DNA of 10,106 nucleotides, taken from the NCBI GenBank assembly GCA_002450755.1, contig DKAI01000052.1, positions 1 to 10,106 on the forward strand. The letters run 5' to 3'. The notes beneath the pieces are model-generated. The model made no database searches and had not been told where the DNA came from. It saw only the letters and a program-made list of their open reading frames with translations. Below are positions 1-7,172 of the stretch, in pieces. The stretch comes from Deltaproteobacteria bacterium UBA6930 (GTDB taxonomy: Bacteria; Myxococcota_A; UBA9160; UBA6930). Position 1 is the stretch's first letter; each line of letters starts with the position of its first letter. The translations under genes were made by a program, and so were the position numbers.

Positions 1-72
1 AAGAAGGCCACCGCGAAGAAAGCTACGAGCCCCGCCAAGAAGGCCACCGCGAAGAAAGCTACGAGCCCTGGC
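1..72 (+). repeat. 36-bp tandem repeat, two visible copies, coding for H1-like KKATAKKATSPA units
   Basis: Bases 1-36 and 37-72 match at 34 of 36 positions; the mismatches are at the 3' end of the unit. Each unit encodes twelve residues with the internal half-repeat KKATA/KKATS. The array begins at or before the window edge, so its copy number is unknown. The unit is clearly more GC-rich than the rest of the window. It lies entirely within the reading frame of the zinc-ribbon protein. Confidence 0.9.
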
Positions 73-549
73 AAAAAAACAACAGAACAGGTGCCTGAGT
101 TAGCGAAAACCAAAAAAGCCAAAAAGAAGACTGGACGTAAAAAACGTGGAGGTCTCTCGAGGCCGACCAAGCCTGTCGTGCGACCCGGCCTCCCAGGCGG
201 GGAAGAATTGATAGTCCACAAACCAAGCCTAGGTGAGAAATGGGAGTGCTTTTCTTGCGGAGCAAAATTTTACGACCTGAATAAAGAGGATGTTATCTGC
301 CCGAAATGCGAAGCTGATCAAAGTGATCGACCCAAAACAACTCGTGGTGGTAGCCAAAGGGCTCAGGAAAAGCCTCGTCTGCCCGTTGTTCCACCGAGAG
401 CTGCGGCTACCGAAGAGGATGATGAAGATTCAGAAGAATACGATACCGAAGAATCCGAATTGGAATTGACTCCGCTCGTTCAGACAGAACGAACTGGGTT
501 CTTGGCAGAAGAACCTTCATCGGTGAACGAGCCTATACCGGAAGACTAG
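1..549 (+). CDS. FYDLN-type zinc-ribbon protein with H1-like lysine-rich N-terminal repeats (5' end outside window)
   Basis: The frame is open from base 1 to a TAG stop at 547-549, giving 182 visible codons; the start lies upstream. Counting from base 1, residues 1-24 are two copies of a KKATAKKATSPA-like repeat, followed by a very basic stretch to about residue 50. This resembles the Lys/Ala/Pro tails of histone H1-like bacterial proteins. A zinc ribbon follows: Cys83-x-x-Cys86 and Cys100-x-x-Cys103 flank the FYDLN motif at residues 90-94. The C-terminus (about 138-182) is rich in Glu and Asp. Paired CxxC around FYDLN followed by an acidic tail defines a conserved family of unknown function (TIGR02300). 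The basic repeats before the ribbon are not, to my knowledge, typical of the short family members and suggest nucleic-acid binding (inference). The GTG at 91 could be an internal start, but the coding frame clearly continues upstream. It converges on the lytic transglycosylase gene, 48 bases away. Confidence 0.85.
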   Translation, partial: KKATAKKATSPAKKATAKKATSPGKKTTEQVPELAKTKKAKKKTGRKKRGGLSRPTKPVVRPGLPGGEELIVHKPSLGEKWECFSCGAKFYDLNKEDVICPKCEADQSDRPKTTRGGSQRAQEKPRLPVVPPRAAATEEDDEDSEEYDTEESELELTPLVQTERTGFLAEEPSSVNEPIPED

Positions 550-565
550 TTTTGGAAACTGCCAA

Positions 566-585
566 GGGTCTGTTTTGTAAAACCC
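566..585. terminator. Weak dyad in the convergent gap between the zinc-ribbon and slt genes
   Basis: The 48-base gap between the two convergent stops contains GGG...CCC arms closing over a TTTT/AAAA pairing with a two-base apex. The sequence is roughly self-complementary, so it could act in both directions, but the stem is interrupted, the apex is too tight, and no clean T-tract follows. Position is the main argument for a terminator role. Confidence 0.2.
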
Positions 586-597
586 ATCCGTTCATCT

Positions 598-2649
598 TCA
601 AAGCAGAGGCGAGAGATCCCTATAGATAGCTTCGTACGTATATTTGCTCCGAAGTACCCGCTTAACGTATTTTCGCGTTTCTCCGTAGGGGATGCGTTCG
701 ACCCACAGATCATCTTTGACTTTTGGTTTTGTCCGTAACCATCTCTTAACGACCTCTGGACCGGCGTTATAGGCGGCAATAGCAGCAGAGTCACGATCGT
801 CGAAAGTTCTTAGAAGATTAGTTAGATATCTCCGACCGAATTTCAGATTTGTCGATGGATCAAAGAGATCATCTCTCTTGAAATCTACTCGCTTTGCATC
901 ACGAGCCAATCGTTGTCCCGTAGCGGGCATAATTTGCATTAAGCCAAGGGCTCCGACCGGCGAGATTACAGAAGGTCGGTACCCGCTCTCTTCTCGCATT
1001 ACTGCAAAAACTAAAGCCAGCGGAGCTTTTTCGTCTGATTTTATAAATTTATTTTTTCCGTAAGGGCGCGGCCAGCCTAAAAGCCACATATTCTCAATGT
1101 CTGGAACCACTCCTCTACCTAGGACATTGGCGTAACTATCGACTATTGTTCTATGCGAGCGGTAAAAATCATTTGCTTCTGCAAACAAGGCTGAAACACC
1201 AATATGATCTCGAAGATTTCGCGCTCGCAGCCTAACCTTGGATATCTCATCTAGCGCTTCTTTCGTAAGACCAAGTCGTAGGAGGACTCTCGCACGATCA
1301 ATTTGCAAAGAATTTAGATTGTTTTTCGAAGATATTTTAAGTGAACTTTGTCTTTTAGGCAGCGCTTTACCCGATCCACTTCCGTTTGCTCGCCATCCGT
1401 AGTATGTGAGTGGGTACTCGCTTGCTAGGTTCTCTAGCTCAACTATCCCTTCAGTTCTCCCGAGGAGCAGTTTCATCTTTGCTGCCCAGTACTTGGGTGC
1501 GAGAGCCTCGATTGGGTCTTTCTGAAGACGGATTAAACGTTCAAATTGAGCTAGTGCTGCCTCGTATTGCTTTTCGTCAAATGACAGCCACGCAGCTCGC
1601 CAGAGAGCATCTTTAGCGAAGGTCGAATTCTTATTTGAGAGCTTCGTGAAGTACTCCTTTGCAATCGACTTTTGCCCCTCGCCCGCCAGGAGTATTGCAG
1701 CTAAGAACTGAGAACGACCCCGAAAAAATTTGGAGCCATTCTGCCCAAGCTCTTCGAAAATCAGCAGCGCCGCTTTAACTTTTCCACTTCGCGCTAGACT
1801 TCTAGCCAACCAGAATCGAGCCTTTTCTATTTCTCCTAGAGATGAGAAAACGTCAACAGCAGCTTTGTACCTCCGAAGGCGAAAGAGTGTCCGAGCTTTT
1901 TTGTAGACTACGGAATTTTTCTTAGACTCCGTGATCTCTTTGATAGCAATGTCATAAGCGTTGAGAGCATCGTCATTCCATCGCAAAGCGTAGAATGAAT
2001 TCCCTCGCGCAAGCCAGTCTTTTCCTGTTCGTCGTAGAGTTGGGAGAGCCCTCTCGACCCTTCTTAGCGCCGCTTCAACTTCTTTGGCTTGCGAGGATGT
2101 TGGATAAAGACTCCAGACTCGTAAATAGTTGGAATATGCTACGCCGAGTTCTCCGAGACGTTCGGAGGCTCTTCCAATTTTTAGTGTAATCGAAGCTTGC
2201 GTATCTTTTTCTTTTGGCATGGCCTTAAGAGCAAATTCCCAACAAGTACGCGCATTCAACCAACTGTTTTGAGATTCCTTCAAATCACCTTCCAGCTCCA
2301 GCACATGAGCAGCAAGAAGGGAGCGTGGGTACTTTTGATGGAATTGCTCGATCCGCTTGAGAGCTTGTTCAAGATTGTTTTCGCTAATAAGAGCTTCGAT
2401 TTCCAGTTTTGCTGCGAAGTCTCCAAGGAGCGGGAAATCGTGTTCAAGCTTCCGGAAACCTTCGGAAGCTTGAATAAATTCACCCTTGTTGTACTGCTGA
2501 AGGGCGATACTAAAGGCCTCGATTTCTGGTGCTTTTCGAGACGTTATGTCCCTGCACCAGCCCGGACTTGATACAAGCATAAAAAACAGAAGGAGAAAAC
2601 CTCTCCAAAAATAACTTGCTGTTAAGCTACTCAAACCAAAGTCACGCAA
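598..2649 (-). CDS. slt: Soluble lytic murein transglycosylase with TPR-like superhelix (Slt family)
   Basis: This predicted periplasmic enzyme of 683 residues cleaves the MurNAc-GlcNAc bond of peptidoglycan, forming 1,6-anhydro ends. A hydrophobic signal segment lies at about residues 12-31 and ends near SSPGWC; it is not a convincing lipobox. Residues about 45-400 are helical, TPR-like repeats, as in the U-shaped part of Slt70. The C-terminal SLT domain (about 540-665) has catalytic Glu554 in the REES motif, GLMQIMP at 569-575 and AYNAGP at 626-631, all canonical. The length is close to E. coli Slt70 (about 645). The first codon used is TTG at 2647-2649 because it keeps the whole signal peptide; a second in-frame TTG ends at 2634. 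Neither has a clear Shine-Dalgarno sequence, and the first ATG (Met24) would cut the signal segment. The gene is divergent from the GHL10 lipoprotein gene. The symbol is by family, not proven orthology. Confidence 0.92.
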   Translation of the reverse strand: MRDFGLSSLTASYFWRGFLLLFFMLVSSPGWCRDITSRKAPEIEAFSIALQQYNKGEFIQASEGFRKLEHDFPLLGDFAAKLEIEALISENNLEQALKRIEQFHQKYPRSLLAAHVLELEGDLKESQNSWLNARTCWEFALKAMPKEKDTQASITLKIGRASERLGELGVAYSNYLRVWSLYPTSSQAKEVEAALRRVERALPTLRRTGKDWLARGNSFYALRWNDDALNAYDIAIKEITESKKNSVVYKKARTLFRLRRYKAAVDVFSSLGEIEKARFWLARSLARSGKVKAALLIFEELGQNGSKFFRGRSQFLAAILLAGEGQKSIAKEYFTKLSNKNSTFAKDALWRAAWLSFDEKQYEAALAQFERLIRLQKDPIEALAPKYWAAKMKLLLGRTEGIVELENLASEYPLTYYGWRANGSGSGKALPKRQSSLKISSKNNLNSLQIDRARVLLRLGLTKEALDEISKVRLRARNLRDHIGVSALFAEANDFYRSHRTIVDSYANVLGRGVVPDIENMWLLGWPRPYGKNKFIKSDEKAPLALVFAVMREESGYRPSVISPVGALGLMQIMPATGQRLARDAKRVDFKRDDLFDPSTNLKFGRRYLTNLLRTFDDRDSAAIAAYNAGPEVVKRWLRTKPKVKDDLWVERIPYGETRKYVKRVLRSKYTYEAIYRDLSPLL
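2443..2474. repeat. Perfect 12-bp inverted repeat inside the slt coding region
   Basis: The arms TTCAAGCTTCCG (2443-2454) and CGGAAGCTTGAA (2463-2474) are exact reverse complements separated by eight bases. In RNA the stem can extend inward by a G-U and an A-U pair to a four-base loop, and outward by one G-U and one U-A pair. It lies about 175-205 bases into the slt message, in the codons for the early helical region. No T-tract follows on either strand, so it is not a normal intrinsic terminator. Confidence 0.85.
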
Positions 2650-2823
2650 AATTGGTGGTTTTAAGCCTTGTCGTTTTGATCACGCCTCACCCTCGTGAAA
2701 AATCTATCTTAGCTCAGATTCCGATTCAACCCAAAGCTTCGTTAAGGCCTGTATTTACACGCATTCTCGGCCGAAATAGTCTTTTGTTTGAGTATAAAAG
2801 AGCTCTCAGTTAGGTTTCCTACT
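2650..2823. promoter_or_regulatory. Divergent intergenic region between slt and the GHL10 lipoprotein gene
   Basis: These 174 bases separate two divergent start codons and should hold both promoters. For slt, the minus strand reads TTGAAT (2724-2729) and TAGATT (2701-2706) with 17-base spacing, each matching sigma70 consensus at four of six positions. For the plus strand, TTTACA (2754-2759) is a good -35, but the element 17 bases downstream is poor. A TATAAA at 2793-2798 sits just before the lipoprotein start and lacks a matching -35. The region is supported by layout; the individual boxes are weak. Confidence 0.35.
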
Positions 2824-4062
2824 GTGAAACCCAAACTATCTTACAAAACGGCGATCGGAATTATTATCCTTTTGTTCTTTCTAGTTTCCTGCGACAGAAG
2901 CAGAGAAACTACGTACAAGCTTAATGCCGAGACGATCGGAGTACACCAATCTCGAGCTCTTTGGGTACTGGCAGAAGGAGATCAAAGACTTCTAGAGAAC
3001 AAAGAGAGACTGGACGGTTTTCTTTTAGATTTGGAAAAACTGAATATTACTGACGTCTTTGTACAAGTCTACCGAGGTGGACGTGCATGGTTCAAATCGA
3101 CCAGGGCCGACTCGACTCCATACCAAAATACATGGGCCAGCGAATGGGGAGACGCGCTAACCGCTCTGATTAGACACGCGCATGAAAAAGATATTAGAGT
3201 TCATGCCTGGCTCAACACGCTTTCCCTTTCGACCAACCTAGACGCTCCTCTTCTTGATCGACTTGGCGACGAAGCCATCCTAGTAGACCATAAGGGAAGG
3301 TCGCTGAAGGATTATCCGAGTTATGACTTTCCGCTCCCAGAAGCCGATTACTATCGAATCGATACTCCGGCGATTTGGTTGGATCCTACTCTCCCTACTG
3401 TAAAATTAGAACTCAAAAAGTTAATAAATGAGCTTCTTCAAAATTACCCAAACTTGGACGGTATTCACTTGGATTACATACGCTACCCAGCGAGCATGCC
3501 GTTTACTCCAGGAAGTCGATTTGGCTTGGGTCTTAGCCTTGGGCACGGAACCTTGGCAAGAATGCGCTTTAAAGATGAAACCGGACTTGAAGCGCCTTTT
3601 GGAGAGCTCCTGGTTAACTCTGAAGCATTCGATAACTGGAGACGGCAAAAACTAACGGAACTCGTGGGCGCACTTTCAATGGAGGCTAAAAATACTGACC
3701 CGGACATAATAGTATCAGCCGCTGTTTGGGCTTATGCAAACCGAGCTTATTTGTCTTGCTTTCAAGATTGGAGAGGTTGGCTCGAAACCGGGTCTGTAGA
3801 TTTGGCTGTGCCTATGCTCTATACGAGGGACAATGCCCTTTTTTCTTATGTCGCTCGCGAATTTATTCGTGGTCCGTTTTCAGATCGGATTTGGATAGGT
3901 CTCGGAGCTTGGTTGTTTTCTCAAAACCCAACGGAATTTTCGAAGCAATTAGATCTTGTCAAAAATCAAGACGCATCGGGGTACTCTTTGTTTTCTTGGG
4001 ATTCGATACGCGCAAAGCCAAGGCTCCATACGTTCCTTACTGAAAACAGTGATGCTCGATAA
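2824..4062 (+). CDS. GHL10 (DUF187)-family lipoprotein, probable envelope glycoside hydrolase related to DigH/YddW
   Basis: The protein has 412 residues from the GTG at 2824. That start gives a textbook lipoprotein signal: a short basic N-terminus, a hydrophobic run, and lipobox LVSC at 20-23, with Cys23 the lipidation site. A TTG at 2788 in the same frame would add twelve residues and is less likely. The rest resembles the TIM-barrel-like glycosyl hydrolase-like 10 domain: RALWV at 44-48, the FVQVYRGG strand at 79-86, VHAWLN at 126-131, the signature DGIHLDYIRYP at 212-222, AVPMLYT at 328-334, and GYSLFSWDS near the C-terminus (386-394). E. coli DigH (YddW), a member of this family, cuts denuded peptidoglycan glycans. 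Divergence from a lytic transglycosylase gene fits a cell-wall role here (inference). The last codons overlap queA by 11 bases, so it is probably the first gene of a queA-tgt operon. The exact substrate is unknown. Confidence 0.85.
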   Translation: MKPKLSYKTAIGIIILLFFLVSCDRSRETTYKLNAETIGVHQSRALWVLAEGDQRLLENKERLDGFLLDLEKLNITDVFVQVYRGGRAWFKSTRADSTPYQNTWASEWGDALTALIRHAHEKDIRVHAWLNTLSLSTNLDAPLLDRLGDEAILVDHKGRSLKDYPSYDFPLPEADYYRIDTPAIWLDPTLPTVKLELKKLINELLQNYPNLDGIHLDYIRYPASMPFTPGSRFGLGLSLGHGTLARMRFKDETGLEAPFGELLVNSEAFDNWRRQKLTELVGALSMEAKNTDPDIIVSAAVWAYANRAYLSCFQDWRGWLETGSVDLAVPMLYTRDNALFSYVAREFIRGPFSDRIWIGLGAWLFSQNPTEFSKQLDLVKNQDASGYSLFSWDSIRAKPRLHTFLTENSDAR

Positions 4063-5098
4063 AATCATAGATTTAGATGATTACAATTTCTTTCTACCCG
4101 AAGAAAGGATTGCTCAATACCCTCTCAAAGTCCGAAGGTTTTCTCGACTGATGCTGATTGACCGAAAACAAGGTGGTCGGTCTCATTGTAACTTTTGCGA
4201 TCTTCCCGGTCTCTTGGACGAAGGAGACCTCTTGGTCCGTAATGTTAGTTCTGTAGTCCCTGCTCGTTTGCGAGGTCATAAATCTACGGGAGGAAAGATT
4301 GAGATACTCATCTTAAATTCCTATGCAGACACTCAGAGTTTTAGAGCACTCGTGAAAACAAAGGGTCGATTACGCGCAGGTATAACTTTTAGGCTAAGAA
4401 AACAAGGCAATAACTCGGAATTAGCGGGTAGTATCCTTAAGGTTTTCGAAAGTGGAGAAGTCCTTTTGAAGCTCGATGGTCAAGATCCTTATAGTTTTGG
4501 AGAGGTACCCCTGCCCCCATACATCAGAAATGGTGTCTCGGAATCGATCGATAAAGAACGATATCAGACAATTTATGCCAAAACACCGGGGTCAGTAGCA
4601 GCCCCAACAGCTGGATTGCATTTTGACAATGTTCTTGATAAGGAGCTAAGGAAGGCAGGTGTGCTCACTGCTGATGTTATCCTTCACGTTGCCTCAGGAA
4701 CATTTCGCCCAATCACTACGAAAAACCTTAAAGACAACGTTTTGCATAAAGAGGTTTTTGACTTACCTAAAAGCACATGCGAATTGATCAAAGAAACTAG
4801 AAAGCGAGGAAAAAAAATCTTTGCTGTTGGGACGACTACCTGCCGTGTCCTCGAAAGTTGCGCAAGGAGAGAGGCAACTCTTCTGCCTCAAAGGGGTGAA
4901 ACTGATTTATTCATAAAGCCTGGTGACTCTTTCAGGGTAATCGATGGACTTTTGACAAACTTTCATCTGCCCCGCTCTAGTCTTCTATTGTTAGTAGCAG
5001 CTTTTGCGGGGAAAGAAGAAACGCTTGCGGCATATCGTGAGGCAGTAAAAGAGAAATATCGCTTCTATTCTTATGGCGATGCGATGTTGATCAAATGA
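4052..5098 (+). CDS. queA: S-adenosylmethionine:tRNA ribosyltransferase-isomerase QueA
   Basis: QueA transfers and isomerises the ribosyl group of S-adenosylmethionine onto preQ1 at position 34 of tRNA, giving epoxyqueuosine. The protein has 348 residues, against 356 in E. coli. The start is ATG 4052 because MLDKIIDLDDYNFFLPEERIAQYP aligns with the usual QueA N-terminus; a GTG directly before it (4049) is possible. The frame stays open further upstream only because it overlaps the lipoprotein gene. Family motifs are intact: PARLRGHKSTGGKIE near 70-84, PLPPYI at 153-158, PTAGLHF at 185-191, GTF at 216-218, TNFHLP at 302-307 and RFYSYGDAM at 337-345. Small departures are NVSSVVPAR where NDTRVIPAR is common, and LHVASGTF where LHVGAGTF is common. 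It overlaps the gene before it by 11 bases and tgt by 4, so co-translation is likely. Confidence 0.96.
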   Translation: MLDKIIDLDDYNFFLPEERIAQYPLKVRRFSRLMLIDRKQGGRSHCNFCDLPGLLDEGDLLVRNVSSVVPARLRGHKSTGGKIEILILNSYADTQSFRALVKTKGRLRAGITFRLRKQGNNSELAGSILKVFESGEVLLKLDGQDPYSFGEVPLPPYIRNGVSESIDKERYQTIYAKTPGSVAAPTAGLHFDNVLDKELRKAGVLTADVILHVASGTFRPITTKNLKDNVLHKEVFDLPKSTCELIKETRKRGKKIFAVGTTTCRVLESCARREATLLPQRGETDLFIKPGDSFRVIDGLLTNFHLPRSSLLLLVAAFAGKEETLAAYREAVKEKYRFYSYGDAMLIK

Positions 5099-6228
5099 CT
5101 GACCGCTTTTCGATTATTAAAAATGGAAACTATCAGCATGAACGAACCGGGATTTTTGCAACTTTTCATGGAAACTTCCCGACTCCAACCTTTATGCCCG
5201 TTGCCACGTATGGCGTGGTTAGAGGTGTGTCGGCACACGATCTTAGAAAACTCGGAGCAAAAGTTGTCTTAGCAAATACATACCATCTCCATGAAAGACC
5301 CGGAGAGAACGTCGTTCGAAAGCTTGGAGGGCTTCACGGTTTCACTGGTTGGAGAGGTCCTTGGTTAACTGATAGCGGTGGCTTCCAAGTCACTTCCCTC
5401 TCCTCTAAGGTTACAATAACAGACAATGGGGTTTCTTTTCGTTCTCCATTAGACGGAAAACTGCGTGACCTAACACCAGAGAATGCAATAAGAATTCAAG
5501 GTGCGCTTAATTCAGATATCGCAATGGTTTTAGATCATTGTGTGCCGGTTACCGATCGAGGCGGAGGCAAGCCTAGCTATTCGCAAGTTAAAGATGCTAC
5601 GAAAAGGACTTATCATTGGGCAAAACGATCCTTACGCGAAGCGCGTGATTCTTCCCAGAGTCTTTTCGGTATAATCCAAGGCGGTGAGTACCCCGTTTTG
5701 CGAAGGAAAAGTGCTAACGATATCGGGTCTTTGGATTTTGAAGGATATGCACACGGGGGCCTAGGATTGGGAGAAGATCTTTTGTTTAGGGATGATGTTC
5801 TTGAAGAAGCCAGTCAAATCGTTCCCCACGACAAGCCTCGCTACCTAATGGGGCTTGGTAGGCCAAGCGATATTATTCGAGCAGTTGCTCGGGGTATAGA
5901 TTTCTTTGATTGCGTTCTTCCCACTCGCCATGGTCGACACGGTGTTGTGTTTACATCCGAAGGCAGTTTGAATTTAAAAGCAGCCCGCTTAGCAGAATCG
6001 AACGAGCCTCCTGATTTAAACTGCTCTTGCCATACTTGCCAAAACTTCAGTCGCAGTTATTTACGGCATTTGTTTCGGATTAAAGATCAATTGGCAGGAC
6101 GTTTAGCGACATTTCATAATTTGCATCATTATTTTCATTTAATGGCTGAAATCAGAAAAACGATTTCACAAGGAAATTTCCGAGAGTTTTCAAACGCTAA
6201 ACTTGCCCTATATGAAAGGGTACTGTGA
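5095..6228 (+). CDS. tgt: Queuine tRNA-ribosyltransferase (tRNA-guanine transglycosylase)
   Basis: Tgt exchanges guanine 34 in GUN-anticodon tRNAs for preQ1, the step before QueA. The protein has 377 residues, a normal bacterial length. Key residues are present: Asp93 in DSGGFQV (general acid/base), QGG at 195-197, GGLGLGE at 221-227 in the base-recognition loop (commonly GGLAVGE), and Asp272 in FDCVLPTR, the nucleophile matching Asp280 of the Zymomonas enzyme. The zinc site is Cys310, Cys312, Cys315 and His341, with the same spacing as Zymomonas Cys318/320/323/His349. The ATG shares ATGA with the queA stop, a typical coupled junction. It is the last gene of the apparent operon; the next gene follows after 71 bases. 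Confidence 0.97.
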   Translation: MTDRFSIIKNGNYQHERTGIFATFHGNFPTPTFMPVATYGVVRGVSAHDLRKLGAKVVLANTYHLHERPGENVVRKLGGLHGFTGWRGPWLTDSGGFQVTSLSSKVTITDNGVSFRSPLDGKLRDLTPENAIRIQGALNSDIAMVLDHCVPVTDRGGGKPSYSQVKDATKRTYHWAKRSLREARDSSQSLFGIIQGGEYPVLRRKSANDIGSLDFEGYAHGGLGLGEDLLFRDDVLEEASQIVPHDKPRYLMGLGRPSDIIRAVARGIDFFDCVLPTRHGRHGVVFTSEGSLNLKAARLAESNEPPDLNCSCHTCQNFSRSYLRHLFRIKDQLAGRLATFHNLHHYFHLMAEIRKTISQGNFREFSNAKLALYERVL

Positions 6229-6247
6229 ACATTTAAAAATAAAGCCA

Positions 6248-6276
6248 TTTAGAGTTAGACGATAGGATATTCTAAA
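6248..6276. promoter_or_regulatory. TTTAGA/TCTAAA dyad in the tgt-to-dioxygenase gap
   Basis: The 71-base gap after tgt holds TTTAGA (6248-6253) and its reverse complement TCTAAA (6271-6276), 17 bases apart. It may mark an operator or promoter for the dioxygenase gene. A TATTCT (6268-6273) overlapping the right arm is a mediocre -10 with no good -35. No U-tract hairpin marks the end of the queA-tgt operon. Confidence 0.2.
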
Positions 6277-6299
6277 CTGATCGAACTAGAGGTAAATTT

Positions 6300-7172
6300 A
6301 TGAAAAGCGGCGTCACACAATTAGGTTATATCGGACTGAATGTTTCGGATATGGAAGCCTGGAAGAGGCTTGCTGCTGATATATTTGGGATGGACATACG
6401 TTCGACCGAAGAAAGTGAAAATCTTTACCTAAAACTAGATGAACGGACACATCGTATCATCCTGCAGCCAAGTGACTTGGACGGCCTCGGTTTTATAGGC
6501 TGGGAAGTTCCGGATGTACCCTCCTTTGAAAGACAATGCGGCTTATTGGAGGAGGCTGGAGTGAAACTTGAGTTCGCTAATAACGAGGAAAAGCATCAAC
6601 GAAGGGTAGTAGATTTCGTAAAATTTGTTGATCCAGCTGGTTTCTCAACTGAGATTTATCACGGTTCAACCATTGACGGCGAGCCTTTTAGCGCCGGAAG
6701 ACCTATAAGTGGGTTTAAGACTGGAAACTTAGGACTAGGACACGTCGTAGTGACGGCCGAAGATCCGGATGAACTTGCAGACTTTTATACAACCCATCTT
6801 GGTTTTAAATTGAGTGAATTTATGGAGTTTGGTGGAGGCCGAATCGCATTCTTGCATTGTAATGCACGAGAACATTCTTTTGCGATCGTAGATCCAGGCT
6901 TAGGAGTACCGCCTGGTCAACTCCACCACATAATGGTAGAAGTCAACTCGTTAGATGATGTAGGTAGGGCTTATGACCTATGTCTCGAAGGGAACGTTCC
7001 GTTAATTTTAAGTCTTGGCCGCCACACGAACGATCTTATGACTTCTTTCTACTTGAAAACGCCTTCAGGTTTTGCGTTCGAATATGGTTTTGGTGGGCTT
7101 GAAATTGACGAAGAGAACTGGCAAGTCAAACACTATACAGCCCCGAAACTATGGGGCCACAATCCGCTCTAA
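6300..7172 (+). CDS. Two-domain VOC-superfamily extradiol ring-cleavage dioxygenase (BphC/catechol 2,3-dioxygenase type)
   Basis: This 290-residue protein is predicted to cleave a catechol-like ring next to its hydroxyl groups using Fe(II) (or Mn(II)) and O2. Two vicinal-oxygen-chelate modules are visible, about 5-125 and 143-270. The active C-terminal module has the full ligand set: His148 (LGHVVV), His210 (second His of QLHHIMVEV) and Glu261 (FAFEYGFGG), corresponding to His146, His210 and Glu260 of BphC. Second-sphere residues are also present: His192 (EHSFAIV), His242 (GRHTNDLMTSFY) and Tyr251. The N-terminal module lacks the ligands, as expected. The start is ATG 6300 with AGAGG (6288-6292) seven bases upstream. 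It shares the strand with tgt but is functionally unrelated; the CarAa-like oxygenase and SDR downstream give a catabolic context. The substrate is unknown. Its TAA stop interlocks with the stop of the convergent M20 gene. Confidence 0.9.
   Translation: MKSGVTQLGYIGLNVSDMEAWKRLAADIFGMDIRSTEESENLYLKLDERTHRIILQPSDLDGLGFIGWEVPDVPSFERQCGLLEEAGVKLEFANNEEKHQRRVVDFVKFVDPAGFSTEIYHGSTIDGEPFSAGRPISGFKTGNLGLGHVVVTAEDPDELADFYTTHLGFKLSEFMEFGGGRIAFLHCNAREHSFAIVDPGLGVPPGQLHHIMVEVNSLDDVGRAYDLCLEGNVPLILSLGRHTNDLMTSFYLKTPSGFAFEYGFGGLEIDEENWQVKHYTAPKLWGHNPL
7140..7157. repeat. GCCCC/GGGGC hairpin near the convergent dioxygenase/M20 junction
   Basis: A five-base GC stem (7140-7144 with 7153-7157) encloses eight bases inside the 3' end of the dioxygenase gene, just before the overlapping convergent stops. 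No T-run follows in either direction, so a terminator role is doubtful. It may be incidental. Confidence 0.3.

Noticed and set aside
1..72. CRISPR-like array at the left edge
   Set aside because: The units are directly adjacent with no unique spacers and stay in frame with the protein; this is a coding tandem repeat.
2151..2167. CTCCGA/TCGGAG six-base dyad in slt
   Set aside because: Short arms of this size are expected by chance in several kilobases, and no T-run or regulatory position supports it.
2197..2571. Plus-strand open frame of 124 codons antisense to slt
   Set aside because: It lies fully inside the well-supported slt gene on the other strand, shows no recognisable domain, and looks like a shadow frame.
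2788..2823. TTG 2788 start for the GHL10 lipoprotein
   Set aside because: It would put twelve extra residues before an already complete lipoprotein signal peptide. GTG 2824 is the more natural start, though TTG is not excluded.
3956..4051. Longer queA reading frame starting at 3956
   Set aside because: The extra 32 residues are the out-of-frame image of the GHL10 C-terminus and do not resemble a QueA N-terminus; ATG 4052 does.
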